A stretch of DNA of 58,995 bases from a virus, in the IMG/VR virus record IMGVR_UViG_3300049222_000252, positions 1-58,995 of that record; one strand, written 5' to 3'. Under the pieces are notes generated by a model. It saw only the letters and a list, made by a program, of their open reading frames with translations. It was not told the DNA's origin and ran no database searches. The first letter of the stretch is position 1. Each line of letters opens with the position of its first letter. A program made the translations under genes and the position numbers. Positions 12,101-18,455 of this stretch are shown piece after piece.

Positions 12101-12784
12101 AAGTCTGTTAGAGATCTTAAGAATGGCAGAGGAGATGCTAAAACAAATATAAGCAAGATAGTATATTATTCTACAGTGCAAAACTTATTGTTTAACGCAT
12201 TGCAACAAGCTATGTTTGCTTTCGCTTTTGATGATGAAGAGCCTGAAGACAAGGAAAAGAAAGAAAAATATATTGATGTGGCCAACGGTATGATGGACTC
12301 GCTTCTTAGAGGTACTGGTCTTGCTGGTGGTATAGTGTCTGTAGCTAAAAATGCTATCATTAGAATAGTTGAAGAGTCTGAAAAAGATAGACCTAAGTTT
12401 GAAAAAGTTGGTGCTGACTTACTTAAGATAGCTCCACCTGTTTCATCTAAGCTTTCTAAAATAAATCAAGCAGCTAGATCGTATCAGTGGGATAAAAAAG
12501 AAATGCAAGAGAAAGGCTGGAGTTTAGATAACCCAGCTTACTTAGCGGCTGCAAATGTTATAGCAGCTACAACAAACGTACCATTAGATAGAATAGTTAA
12601 AAAAGGTAACAACGTTGCTAATGCAACTGACAGTGATTTAGAAACTTGGGAGAGATTAGCTTTGCTAGGCGGCTGGCAAGACTGGGAAATTGGTATTGAT
12701 GAAGAAAAACCCGCTAACAAACCTCAACCTAGAAAATCTAAATTTAAAAAGAGTGGATTTAAAAAGTCAGGATTTAAAAAGTAA
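6179..12784 (+). CDS. Giant polyvalent virion protein with HExxH motif and sigma-like segment
   Basis: At 2,201 residues this is the largest gene. Residues 648-652 read HEFLH within VNVAAHEFLHAVLFN, a zinc-metallopeptidase-type motif. Around residues 826-900 (FDIIEQFKPITSKLVERRKE to AAYINKFLPARAIEASKRVL) the pattern resembles sigma-70 region 2. The C-terminal third is helical with an apolar segment (LLFNALQQAMFAFAF), and the last residues are short basic repeats (KSKFKKSGFKKSGFKK). Giant multi-domain proteins in this position are usually packaged and ejected into the host with the DNA. Peptidase and transcription roles are inference; virion location follows from gene order. Start ATG 6179 lies 15 bases after the previous stop. 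Confidence 0.65.
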   Translation: MAKYKIGTDLYDLPEEKIESFLSTYPDAVEVTDEIQEPVTEGKTDDVATVGADVTSEPDTASETQGTPEITGFKSADTSLGSRFIDSGIELEGFQFADGIGLAGVQLPEVVVTANQYKNLEQQIQNEGAKNITEQQEARQQLLEEQVAELPKAEPSDTPFTKLVNYLSKKGKEDVEETEDIIAAQSIYGSTVNSLVQLSGVDDRADYLLASLIQQIPDDVFLNVLGENAGKKAIKSTQENFSRVNKQIDNLNNLNLPTLGFTDVGQKEGFDKVTTGLAATFNGLTAFGTSAVTSLATGGAGLASDMLSMSIKDFNDTKAESLGITAEELFASGQGEILTPSAIGAVGYSLERFGIKGVTKYINKMGNKASKSLFAFLNTGNREGSTEWAQSGLEEFNKAIASGVSTDEAAKKAWNYMTSSDGLENYLQGFAGGSGSGVLGRAAKNIRNKNENEALSESINRLNELENSKYRKNLSAEDLSVINTAQDEIRFNLRDIVNKSNELVGTLTDKQIADLNANTDFITSSSDRINEIQNSEAYTDQEKQVLIDAVDKQREAASQNIYNIRSEADKLQAQIETVKGISGLVKGLKVEESDTAADAEKFAEDNNLDIKSSTSQGYILQNPETGEQTIVINKETALDEQAVNVAAHEFLHAVLFNTVKDSPQTAINLGNALLSELNKIDTAQLKDSNFKKRMEQYNDESREVKMEEALTLFSDAIATGDIKFNENVFTKLGDRVRRVTRKFGVNIKFNTGRDVYNFIKDYNKSIEKGDLSLAQVQAAAKGVEGELVAPTEQQADELIVKEAKSDEASQRVQEIYEQQGEAGTFDIIEQFKPITSKLVERRKEAPGFNREDLTSEIEIGKRGIIDLIKEYKPESGVPLAAYINKFLPARAIEASKRVLGEEFTEDVTEARGVAAEEVVTETAIKPEAKAIDPFRIMPNVREAAVTEVQKSIADKDVDVTEVTYKELKDVAPYQTVADFFNIPVSRIKNPKDNLRKSDDVANIQRWILKNEPTLKNLFTEANRDVIEITEGNRVIRQGGEPTAIPRNLLNKFYTKGDRVGNNFQWKLKPYDRTTFLEAVGIKDGKVDPNFTPRAAEAQTIKGILDMYTRNLGNVAARDIIEGREDIAPAEKARAKAEVAKGKPRIMLSKAAKQAAVDEINQFIEKQEFVKTEDELAAENKVWKFIAKQLGVKPISSKNPDDVVEFQQWVKDVLAPRIDKSFFTTGTFANAGTSAAKRNFYFTSAQELNDLLEGVQFGPESKNIQQAVNRKTYVTGGAEGVVSKKFVKEFNSSEFKKEQQEKLDGLKEVFTVFQELMQEDSNNTKFVIALLTSTSQGMGHFVRTSAPVKFYSKNIEGGIVEEHTMPASLVAKYLFGQAVNGTIDQGFKPIENNYFQGALGKNDDKKLKGKKPDGKPFNYTSMTPEGWTLNDNIWARYFNVNVATNNFGIDPNNIVLSTGKTVFETYGVNNSGGLVSNNFNTEQQKAAQINNNKVPKNFRVMASKSMPNTLDKMSNLDAQAVEANKEYFDSADLDKGFNDLLEQTTGIASEKRYKRVKAEVAGAARGRALRGIPYSAQDLVGLLYETLGKGKLGDAQMAWWTENLIKPYSKAMNEIDASRISMMQDYRALKKQLKVVPKDLRKKIPGEPFTREQAVRVYIWNTQGMKVPGISEADLKELTNFVNKNEDLKTFANQLIYIQKGDQYAAPKEGWPAGSITTDLLENINTVKRAKYLEQWKANKDIIFSEENLNKLEAAYGKKYRKALENMLGRMESGRNRNFSDDTLTARFTDWLQGSIGTIMFFNTRSSLLQTLSSINFINFTDNNPLAAAKAFANQKQYWSDFMTLINSDFLKARRSGLRMNVNEADIADMAKKGGPKAVIGKLLQLGFAPTQIADSFAIASGGATFYRNRVNTYQKQGMSKAKAEEKAFTDFRENAEESQQSARPDRISMQQAGGLGRLILAFQNTPAQYARLIDKSVRDLKNGRGDAKTNISKIVYYSTVQNLLFNALQQAMFAFAFDDEEPEDKEKKEKYIDVANGMMDSLLRGTGLAGGIVSVAKNAIIRIVEESEKDRPKFEKVGADLLKIAPPVSSKLSKINQAARSYQWDKKEMQEKGWSLDNPAYLAAANVIAATTNVPLDRIVKKGNNVANATDSDLETWERLALLGGWQDWEIGIDEEKPANKPQPRKSKFKKSGFKKSGFKK

Positions 12785-12829
12785 AAAAACAAGCTAATTA
12801 AGTAACTAATAAATTATAAACAAATAACA

Positions 12830-13003
12830 ATGGATTTACAACAGCTTAGACTATATTTTATAAATGGTAGCACACTAGGCGTAACAACTTTTGCACAATT
12901 AGAAATGAGTCTTAAAATTATACTTTTATTAGTTACTATAGGATATACTGTAACTAAGTGGATAGACCTTAAAAAGAATAAAAATGGCGATAAAAAGAAC
13001 TAA
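12830..13003 (+). CDS. Small single-pass membrane protein
   Basis: A 57-residue frame from ATG 12830 with one hydrophobic segment (SLKIILLLVTIGYTVTKWI) followed by a Lys/Asn-rich tail. The layout (short polar N-terminus, one helix, basic C-terminus) would suit a pinholin- or spanin-like lysis helper or an unassigned virion membrane peptide. Nothing in the sequence decides between these. Its end overlaps the next gene by 20 bases, which supports translation. Confidence 0.6.
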   Translation: MDLQQLRLYFINGSTLGVTTFAQLEMSLKIILLLVTIGYTVTKWIDLKKNKNGDKKN

Positions 13004-13139
13004 GATTAGTCCTGCTTGTAAGACTGCCGCAAAGAAAAAATTTAAAGTATGGCCATCAGCTTACGCTTCAGGCTGGGGTGTGCGTTGTACTAAAGCAGGT
13101 GGGCCTGGTAAAATGGGTAAGAAAAAGAAAAATAAATAG
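12984..13139 (+). CDS. Small basic Cys-containing protein (FKVWPSAYASG type)
   Basis: A 51-residue frame, ATG 12984, rich in Lys and carrying KKKFKVWPSAYASGWGVRCT. This pattern is shared by many tiny proteins of marine phages and some large DNA viruses of algae and protists. It ends in a KMGKKKKNK tail. A nucleic-acid-binding or DNA-condensing role is plausible from charge but unproven. It belongs to a run of seven short genes at the end of the late operon. Confidence 0.65.
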   Translation: MAIKRTKISPACKTAAKKKFKVWPSAYASGWGVRCTKAGGPGKMGKKKKNK

Positions 13140-13141
13140 TT

Positions 13142-13264
13142 ATGGATAAGAATTTAAAATCAGTGGTTGCTGAATTAAAAAAAGCATCACGTATGCATGC
13201 TGCTCAAGCTAAAAAAATTGAAGGGCATATTAAAGCTATGCAGAAAATGAGTAAGAAAAAGTAA
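13142..13264 (+). CDS. Short basic helical protein
   Basis: A 40-residue frame (MDKNLKSVVAELKKASRMHA, ending KAMQKMSKKK) that starts two bases after the preceding stop and whose stop overlaps the next ATG (TAATG at 13262). It should form a single amphipathic basic helix. Its function is unknown. Continuous spacing within the late cluster supports it as a gene. Confidence 0.6.
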   Translation: MDKNLKSVVAELKKASRMHAAQAKKIEGHIKAMQKMSKKK

Positions 13265-13449
13265 TGGCTAAAGCTTATAGAGGTGTTTTAAAAGCTCGTA
13301 TAAATAAATTATATGGAGGTGACGTTACTTGTAGTAAAGTTAAAAAACTAAAAGCCAGACGTGAAGCTACTAGCAGAGATAAGCAACTAGCTAACTGGTT
13401 TATAAACATGCAAGACTGTAATGGCAGATCCAAAAAAAGGAACAGGTAA
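13264..13449 (+). CDS. Small basic protein
   Basis: A 61-residue protein, strongly basic, with two Cys residues (DVTCSKVKKLKARREATSRD and the end MQDCNGRSKKRNR). It overlaps the stop of the preceding gene by one base and the start of the next by 29 bases. There is no recognised domain; charge and cluster membership suggest a nucleic-acid-associated virion peptide. Confidence 0.6.
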   Translation: MAKAYRGVLKARINKLYGGDVTCSKVKKLKARREATSRDKQLANWFINMQDCNGRSKKRNR

Positions 13450-13708
13450 AAAACCTAAAGGCTCAGGGCGTAGATTATATACAGACGAAAATCCTAAAGA
13501 TACAGTTAAAATAAAGTATGCAACTGAAGCAGATGCTAAAGCTACTTGTAGTAAAGTTTTAAATATAAATAAACCATTTGCTCGTAAAATACAGATACTA
13601 ACTGTAATGGAGCAAAGATCTAGATTTGGTAAAAAACCTAAGCAAGCTGCTATAGCTAAAGCTTGTAAAAATAAAGTACGTAAAAAACATGGCAAAAAAA
13701 AGACCTGA
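13421..13708 (+). CDS. Small basic protein (GTGKKPKGSGRRLYTDENP type)
   Basis: A 95-residue basic protein. The opening KKGTGKKPKGSGRRLYTDEN and the middle INKPFARKIQILTVMEQRSR are a combination I recognise from small proteins of uncultured marine viruses; no function is assigned to them. The tail is RKKHGKKKT. It overlaps both neighbours, as is usual in this late cluster. Confidence 0.65.
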   Translation: MADPKKGTGKKPKGSGRRLYTDENPKDTVKIKYATEADAKATCSKVLNINKPFARKIQILTVMEQRSRFGKKPKQAAIAKACKNKVRKKHGKKKT

Positions 13709-13931
13709 GTGGAAAGACTCAAAGTACGCAGACGCGGAAGGAAAATTTAAAGATTTAGGTTGCGAAGCCTTAGCTGATTGGCTTATTAAAAGTCGTAAAG
13801 GAAATAAAAAAGCTATTGTTGGTAGTCTTAATCAACAAATAGTTTTTAATCGTAAGAAAAATCCTACGTATGCTAAAAAAATGAAGTGTGCTAGAAATAA
13901 AGCAATGAAAAAATTAAGTAAAGATGAATAA
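13689..13931 (+). CDS. Small basic protein
   Basis: An 80-residue Lys-rich protein with two Cys residues (DLGCEALADWLIKSRKGNKK and KKMKCARNKAMKKLSK). It overlaps both neighbours. No known domain is evident; the layout of a short acidic or aromatic N-terminus and basic helices is shared with the other members of the cluster. Confidence 0.6.
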   Translation: MAKKRPEWKDSKYADAEGKFKDLGCEALADWLIKSRKGNKKAIVGSLNQQIVFNRKKNPTYAKKMKCARNKAMKKLSKDE

Positions 13932-14328
13932 AAAAAGTCCATTAGCACATTGTTATGCAAGTGTTTTACATAATCCAGAAACAAATAAAATGAGAAAGCG
14001 AGTTGCTCAATACGGTAAAGGCACTGGCAATGATAAGGCTTTAGCAGATGCAGAATCTAAAAGATCACCGCTTGCTAAAAAATCTAAAGTAAAAGGTGGA
14101 GGTACAACTAAAGTATGTTTGCCTGCTTCAAAAGTAAAATCAATGAGCGCTGCGGAAAAGAAAAAAGTAATTGCAGCTAAAAAATCTGCAGCGGCCAAAG
14201 GCAAGTATAAGCGTTCTAGTAAATCAAACGTTAAAGGTGCTCGTAAGAAAGGAGCAACACTTCGTGATTGGTTTGAAAAAGAAAATTGGGTAAACGTTGC
14301 AACGGGAAAACCGTGTGGTGAAGATTAA
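13924..14328 (+). CDS. Basic protein with C-terminal RDWFEKENWVNVATGKPCG motif
   Basis: A 134-residue, Lys/Ala-rich protein. The C-terminal segment LRDWFEKENWVNVATGKPCG is shared by small proteins of large DNA viruses and marine phages that are usually listed as an uncharacterised (DUF5872-like) domain; that name is from memory. The basic middle part (AAKKSAAAKGKYKRSSKSNV) resembles histone-like tails. It is the last plus-strand gene before the converging terminator. Confidence 0.65.
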   Translation: MNKKSPLAHCYASVLHNPETNKMRKRVAQYGKGTGNDKALADAESKRSPLAKKSKVKGGGTTKVCLPASKVKSMSAAEKKKVIAAKKSAAAKGKYKRSSKSNVKGARKKGATLRDWFEKENWVNVATGKPCGED

Positions 14329-14377
14329 GGAACAAAAATAAATAGGCGTACCATACCTAATAGTTCCTGTAACCAAG

Positions 14378-14411
14378 AAGGGGCCCTCAAACGAGGACCC
14401 CTTTTTTTTTT
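14378..14411 (+). terminator. Intrinsic terminator at the convergence of the two arms
   Basis: GGGGCCCTC (14380-14388), an AAAC loop and GAGGACCCC form a nine-position stem with one mismatch, followed by a run of ten or more T residues. This is a textbook rho-independent terminator for the plus-strand late operon. On the minus strand the hairpin is not followed by a T run, so it would stop early transcripts less well. Confidence 0.9.
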
Positions 14412-14412
14412 A

Positions 14413-16176
14413 TTATCCATCACAACTCAAGCAGTCTGAGTCCATAGCGCTTGCCGCTATATCACCTCTTAATACTGATTCAGTACGCATATAGTATAAG
14501 GTTTTAACACCTTTTTTCCATGCATCTAAATGAACTTGGTTAATCCATTTAGGTGTTGCTTCAGAAGGAAACGCTAGGTTTAAACTAACAGACTGATCTA
14601 CATACTGTTGCCGTATACCAGCTTGATTAACTAACTCTAATTGATTTATTTCCTTGAAGGTTTTAAATACATCTTTGACTTTATCAAAGCCTGTAGCTTC
14701 TAAATCATCTTGCTCGGATAACACTACTAACCTCCTATTGACATATCCAAAGTCATCTAATGGTAGATCCTGAATACTACCGCCATCAGCCATTATCTTA
14801 TCCCAAGTTTCTTTAGTATTGATACTAGCTTTTCTTAAGACTTTTTCGAGCTCTTTGTTCTTCCTAATGAACGTACCCTTCGCGCTTTGTTCAGTGAAAA
14901 CATTAGCGGCCCAAGGCTCAATGCCAGGACTAACATTACCGGCAAGCTTACTATTAGACACAGTAGGAGCAATAGCCCTGAGATGAGTGTTGCGCATGCC
15001 AGTGCCAACACACCAAAGAGGTTCGCCATAAAGTTCAGCCAAATCCCTAGAAGCCCTTTCACTTTCAATTTTGATTTGAGAAAATATACGTCTAGTTTCG
15101 AACTGTGCTTGTAATCCTTCGAATGGTATTCCGTTTCTTTGTAGGTATGTGTGCCAGCCCAATACTCCGAGGCCAAGCGCTCTACCTTTTTCCGCTGATC
15201 TAACTGAGTTCGCAAATCCGACTTTGCCTTTTGCTTTTTGTATAAACTCTTCAAGTACACCATCAAGAAACCATATAGCGTCATATATGAGGTTCGTGTT
15301 TTTCCATTCTTCATATTTAGATATATTTAAACTTGATAAGCAACAAACAAAGCTATGACTTTCATCTGTATGTAATGTAATCTCACTACAGATATTTGTC
15401 ATATGTACTTTTAACGCATTGTCTTTGTACGCTTTTGGATTTGCTTTGTTAGTATTTCCTTTAAAGAGTATATACGGTTCTCCAGTTGCTTTTCGTTTTC
15501 TAATAAGTTTACTCCATCGAGACCTAGCGTCTGCATCTCCTTGTTCAAGGCGACGCATAAATTTATCACCAACAACTGCGCACTGATGTAAATTAAGCGA
15601 TTGTCTGTTGACATCTCCTTTAGGTTCTCTAATTTCAAGCCACTCCTCAAAATCGTTGTGCTCAATGTTGATGTTAACTGAGGCTGCCCCTCGTCTAACA
15701 GACCCTTGATTAGTAGCGAGTATTGTTGAATCATAAATTTTGCAAAATGGTACGACTCCGTCTGATGTTCCATTACCTGTAATTTTAGCGCCAGCGGGTC
15801 TAATCTGATTGATACCAATGCCAACTCCACCGCCGTGCTTAGCGAGCAGCATCATCTCTAAATTTTTAGCACCGATATCATGTATACTATCTGCAACATC
15901 GATACCAAAACAACTAATCGGTAAACCTCTATCTGTACCTGTATTAGATAACACAGGGCTTGCTAAGTTCAACCAGCCTTTCCAAATATAATTGAAAAAT
16001 GTTTCAGCTAACTCTGGCCTGTCAAGTCTACGCGCAACTGTTTTGCATACTCGCTGGTATGCATCTCTTGGCGACTCGTCGTAGAGTAAATATCCCCCGG
16101 ATATAGTCTTCTTGTATACGTCTGTTTCTCCCCACTCTGGGTAATCAATTCCTTTTTTCCACTCATTATTCCACAT
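14413..16176 (-). CDS. nrdA: Ribonucleotide reductase class I, catalytic (alpha) subunit
   Basis: This 587-residue protein reduces ribonucleotides to deoxyribonucleotides with the beta subunit encoded just upstream. Visible catalytic features are Cys89 (PISCFG), Asn261-Cys263-Glu265 (NICSE), Cys278/279 before SSLN, the radical-transfer pair Tyr561-Tyr562 (KTLYYMR) and the C-terminal redox pair Cys582/Cys585 (DCLSC). It is much shorter than E. coli NrdA (761 residues), and the catalytic domain starts almost at residue 1, so the N-terminal ATP-cone that senses dATP is absent. Such an enzyme should escape dATP shut-off. It is the last gene of the early arm. Confidence 0.95.
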   Translation of the reverse strand: MWNNEWKKGIDYPEWGETDVYKKTISGGYLLYDESPRDAYQRVCKTVARRLDRPELAETFFNYIWKGWLNLASPVLSNTGTDRGLPISCFGIDVADSIHDIGAKNLEMMLLAKHGGGVGIGINQIRPAGAKITGNGTSDGVVPFCKIYDSTILATNQGSVRRGAASVNINIEHNDFEEWLEIREPKGDVNRQSLNLHQCAVVGDKFMRRLEQGDADARSRWSKLIRKRKATGEPYILFKGNTNKANPKAYKDNALKVHMTNICSEITLHTDESHSFVCCLSSLNISKYEEWKNTNLIYDAIWFLDGVLEEFIQKAKGKVGFANSVRSAEKGRALGLGVLGWHTYLQRNGIPFEGLQAQFETRRIFSQIKIESERASRDLAELYGEPLWCVGTGMRNTHLRAIAPTVSNSKLAGNVSPGIEPWAANVFTEQSAKGTFIRKNKELEKVLRKASINTKETWDKIMADGGSIQDLPLDDFGYVNRRLVVLSEQDDLEATGFDKVKDVFKTFKEINQLELVNQAGIRQQYVDQSVSLNLAFPSEATPKWINQVHLDAWKKGVKTLYYMRTESVLRGDIAASAMDSDCLSCDG

Positions 16177-16178
16177 AT

Positions 16179-16451
16179 TTATTTAAAAAATAATAACGCG
16201 TATGCTATCATCACGTTTAAATTAACTAATACTAAATTCCATTGCTTTGCAACCCAAACTTGTGGTGTACAAAACAAACCTGCTAAAAAATATATTACCA
16301 CGCCTGGTGTTTCAGGAAGTAAATGGGGAGCGGTTATAAAAAAACCAGTCCCCATATACCCTAATCTATTAGCTATCCTCTCTACTGGAGAAAGCTTCCT
16401 CTGTTTCACTAGGCTCTTCAGCCACTTTCTTTTTAAGCTCTTCGATTGCAT
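16179..16451 (-). CDS. Small membrane protein in the nrd operon
   Basis: A 90-residue frame whose C-terminal two thirds contains two or three hydrophobic segments (GYMGTGFFITAPHL, GVVIYFLAGLFC, LVNLNVMIAYALLF). The first 32 residues overlap the next upstream gene in another frame; an internal ATG at 16355 (MGTGFFITAP) would remove that overlap, so the start is uncertain. It ends two bases before nrdA. No function is recognised. Confidence 0.5.
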   Translation of the reverse strand: MQSKSLKRKWLKSLVKQRKLSPVERIANRLGYMGTGFFITAPHLLPETPGVVIYFLAGLFCTPQVWVAKQWNLVLVNLNVMIAYALLFFK

Positions 16452-16605
16452 CTTCGTAACCTTCTAATTGTTTGATTATTTCTTGTTGGCCAAAGACCAT
16501 TGTTTTTAAATTATCTACTTCGTTTATTAAATGCTGCAGTACGTTTGTTACTGCGGCCATACGCTTCTCAAGCGCTTCAGTTCTACTCTGTTTCTGTCCT
16601 TTCAT
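16369..16605 (-). CDS. Small coiled-coil protein
   Basis: A 78-residue charged protein (MKGQKQSRTEALEKRMAAVT) with heptad-like leucine and valine spacing (LQHLINEVDNLKTMVFGQQE) and an acidic C-terminus. It lies between nrdB and the small membrane protein. It resembles the short coiled-coil peptides often paired with small membrane proteins in phages, but no function can be assigned. Confidence 0.55.
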   Translation of the reverse strand: MKGQKQSRTEALEKRMAAVTNVLQHLINEVDNLKTMVFGQQEIIKQLEGYEDAIEELKKKVAEEPSETEEAFSSREDS

Positions 16606-16640
16606 ATAATTCTTTTTCTAGTTCTTGTTCACTAATCAGT

Positions 16641-17609
16641 TTACCAAATGTCTTCGAAGTCTTCGCCTTCGTTAGCCTTTGAATAATCCGTCGGCCGAAC
16701 TGCGAAAAAATCAGTATGAGTGAGCCCCCCGGTAAGATGATAGAACCAATCAAGATTAGCTGCTGCGTTCTCGTCATACGGGAAGTACGAACCAAGATCA
16801 ACGTAACCCAGTTCAACCAGTTTTTCATTTGTTCTTTTCTTTATAAAGTGTTTTAAATCATTTGCTTTAATGCCTTCGATGTCACCCATCTCAAACATTT
16901 TATCTATATACTTAGTCTCAAGCTTAATCATTGTTTCAGCTGCAACTACTATATCATTACGGCATAGGTCTAACAACTGATTGTTCTCATCACACATATC
17001 GCGGAATAACTTACAACCCATTTTACTATGAAGTGATTCATCACGAACACTCCATTTCATTTGCTGTCCGATACCCTTGAGTAAATTGCGTAACTGAAAA
17101 CTATATAAAACAGCAAAAGCTGAATAGAGGCTAACGCCTTCGGCGAAAGCAGAAAACACTGCCAAAGACTTTCCAATACCAACAGCATTTGTACCGTTGT
17201 AAGCGACCAAATTGTCAAACCTTTCCGCTGTAGCGGGCTCATGTAAAAACGCTTCATAATTTTCTAATCCTAATGTTTCATTTAAATAACTATAAGCAAC
17301 TGCATGTATTGTTTCTTGCGATCCAAACATCATTGCCATTTGTTGTATCTCGTGTTTTGGAAACCAACCAACAACCTTTTGTGTCCAGTAATCTGATACT
17401 GCACACTCTGTCTGAGCAAAACCTAGTAGTATATTACCTACTAAGTTCTTCTCTTCTGGTGTTAGCTTTTCTTTCCAGTCTTTGACATCACCTTGCATCG
17501 GTATTTCAGTGTGTAACCAAAATGCCTGTGCTTGTTTCAACCAGCCTTCAGTGTAGTACTCAGGGTACTCAAACGGTTTGTACGCTACGCGCTCATCAAA
17601 CAATCCCAT
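16641..17609 (-). CDS. nrdB: Ribonucleotide reductase class I, small (beta) subunit
   Basis: A 322-residue protein that carries the metal-radical cofactor for NrdA. Expected ligands are visible: Glu68 (QTECAV; Glu where many enzymes have Asp), Glu99 and His102 (SQETIHAVAY), Glu157 (FAEGVSLY), Glu191 and His194 (RDESLH), with Tyr106 at the radical position. The acidic C-terminus (GEDFEDIW) matches the tail that docks into the alpha subunit. It overlaps the upstream small gene at TAATG and is separated from nrdA by two short genes. Confidence 0.95.
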   Translation of the reverse strand: MGLFDERVAYKPFEYPEYYTEGWLKQAQAFWLHTEIPMQGDVKDWKEKLTPEEKNLVGNILLGFAQTECAVSDYWTQKVVGWFPKHEIQQMAMMFGSQETIHAVAYSYLNETLGLENYEAFLHEPATAERFDNLVAYNGTNAVGIGKSLAVFSAFAEGVSLYSAFAVLYSFQLRNLLKGIGQQMKWSVRDESLHSKMGCKLFRDMCDENNQLLDLCRNDIVVAAETMIKLETKYIDKMFEMGDIEGIKANDLKHFIKKRTNEKLVELGYVDLGSYFPYDENAAANLDWFYHLTGGLTHTDFFAVRPTDYSKANEGEDFEDIW

Positions 17610-17773
17610 TACTTATAAATTTCATAAGCAACGTCAATAAAAGGCAAATAAAAAACGTAAGCAGTTTGTTTATCTTCTTCATAAGTTCTCATTCCTAATA
17701 ATATTCCTGGGTAAAACCCAAATGATAGTGACCATGTTGGCTTATCGCCCTTGCCCTCTGTTGCGCTTGACAT
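17609..17773 (-). CDS. Conserved small phage protein (PTWSLSFGFYPGILLGMRTYEE)
   Basis: A 54-residue frame from ATG 17773 with the segment KPTWSLSFGFYPGILLGMRT and a hydrophobic, aromatic C-terminus (YVFYLPFIDVAYEIYK). Its stop overlaps the nrdB start as TAATG, a strong sign of a translated gene. I recall similar short proteins from uncultured marine phages; no function is known. Confidence 0.65.
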   Translation of the reverse strand: MSSATEGKGDKPTWSLSFGFYPGILLGMRTYEEDKQTAYVFYLPFIDVAYEIYK

Positions 17774-17876
17774 AATTTTTACTGTTTTTATTGTTACTAC
17801 TCTTGCTCTTTGCGTGTACGCCCTTACGTCGTACTTTAATTTTCTCTTTGTATGCTGATAAAGTTAACTTAGCCAT
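17742..17876 (-). CDS. Conserved small basic phage protein (GVHAKSKSS-N-NSKNY type)
   Basis: A 44-residue basic frame, ATG 17876, with VRRKGVHAKSKSSNNKNSKN followed by YVKRNRGQGR. This pattern is widespread in small proteins located near nucleotide-metabolism genes of T7-like and marine phages; their role is unknown. It overlaps the genes on both sides by 8 and 32 bases. Confidence 0.65.
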   Translation of the reverse strand: MAKLTLSAYKEKIKVRRKGVHAKSKSSNNKNSKNYVKRNRGQGR

Positions 17877-18045
17877 ATACTTTTATATTAAGTTTATCTT
17901 GTAGTTCAACTAATTCTCTATATAATATTTTACCTCTAGCTTCCCAAGACCACTTAACCCATTTGTCAACTTGACGTTCAGCATACTTCTGCCTCGCTAC
18001 TTGTTTCGCGAGTTGAGGATTAACCTTATTGTTTCGTCGCATTCT
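17869..18045 (-). CDS. Small basic protein
   Basis: A 58-residue frame using ATG 18045 (MRRNNKVNPQLAKQVARQKY). An upstream in-frame ATG at 18096 would lengthen the overlap with the endonuclease gene, so the shorter form is preferred. The sequence is basic and Trp-rich (RQVDKWVKWSWEARGKILYR) and probably helical. Its function is unknown. Confidence 0.5.
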   Translation of the reverse strand, partial: RMRRNNKVNPQLAKQVARQKYAERQVDKWVKWSWEARGKILYRELVELQDKLNIKVYG

Positions 18046-18455
18046 TTTTGATTTTGTGGTTTGTATAAAGTTATACCCGGCATATGCTCTGTACAATACT
18101 TCTTAAACATTTTCCAACGCAGTGGAAATGATTCATTAGCTCTACCTTTAGTTTCAATAATGAACTCATCTCCTATAAAGTCAGGTGTGTATTTAATGTT
18201 AAGTATCTTTTTACTACCTCTGTTTTTGTACTCGCCTTTGCCGTTGGCACAACGTTCATAAGCTTTATTTGTAAAGTTGAAGCCAGAAAAAATTTCATAT
18301 GTTTCACCTTCGTAAGCAGCTTTGATCTTATGCTTTTTAAGTTGCATATACATATACCGCTCAAGGCCAGAGGCAAAGTTGATACCATCATATGATATCT
18401 TCTTCGCCTGCACAGGTCCTTTTTTCTTTTTCTTTCTTGTTTTATTCCTTATCAT
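17997..18455 (-). CDS. T7 endonuclease I-like Holliday junction resolvase
   Basis: Using ATG 18455 the protein has 152 residues, close to T7 gp3 (149). The nuclease core is visible: Glu32 (SGLERYMYMQL), Asp92 in YTPDFI, and Glu101-x-Lys103 (IIETKGRA), matching the PD-(D/E)XK arrangement of T7 endonuclease I. The enzyme resolves branched DNA made during recombination and before packaging. It fits with the ERF, exonuclease and ligase genes of the same arm. The upstream ATG at 18485 is possible but adds an atypical N-terminus. Confidence 0.85.
   Translation of the reverse strand: MIRNKTRKKKKKGPVQAKKISYDGINFASGLERYMYMQLKKHKIKAAYEGETYEIFSGFNFTNKAYERCANGKGEYKNRGSKKILNIKYTPDFIGDEFIIETKGRANESFPLRWKMFKKYCTEHMPGITLYKPQNQKECDETIRLILNSRNK

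Noticed and set aside
14835-15830. Two longer minus-strand frames (159 and 139 residues) inside the RNR alpha gene.
   Set aside because: They are shadows in another frame of a gene with complete catalytic motifs.
16583-16828. An 81-residue minus-strand frame with a hydrophobic segment.
   Set aside because: It overlaps the conserved C-terminus of the RNR beta subunit in another frame and has no support of its own.
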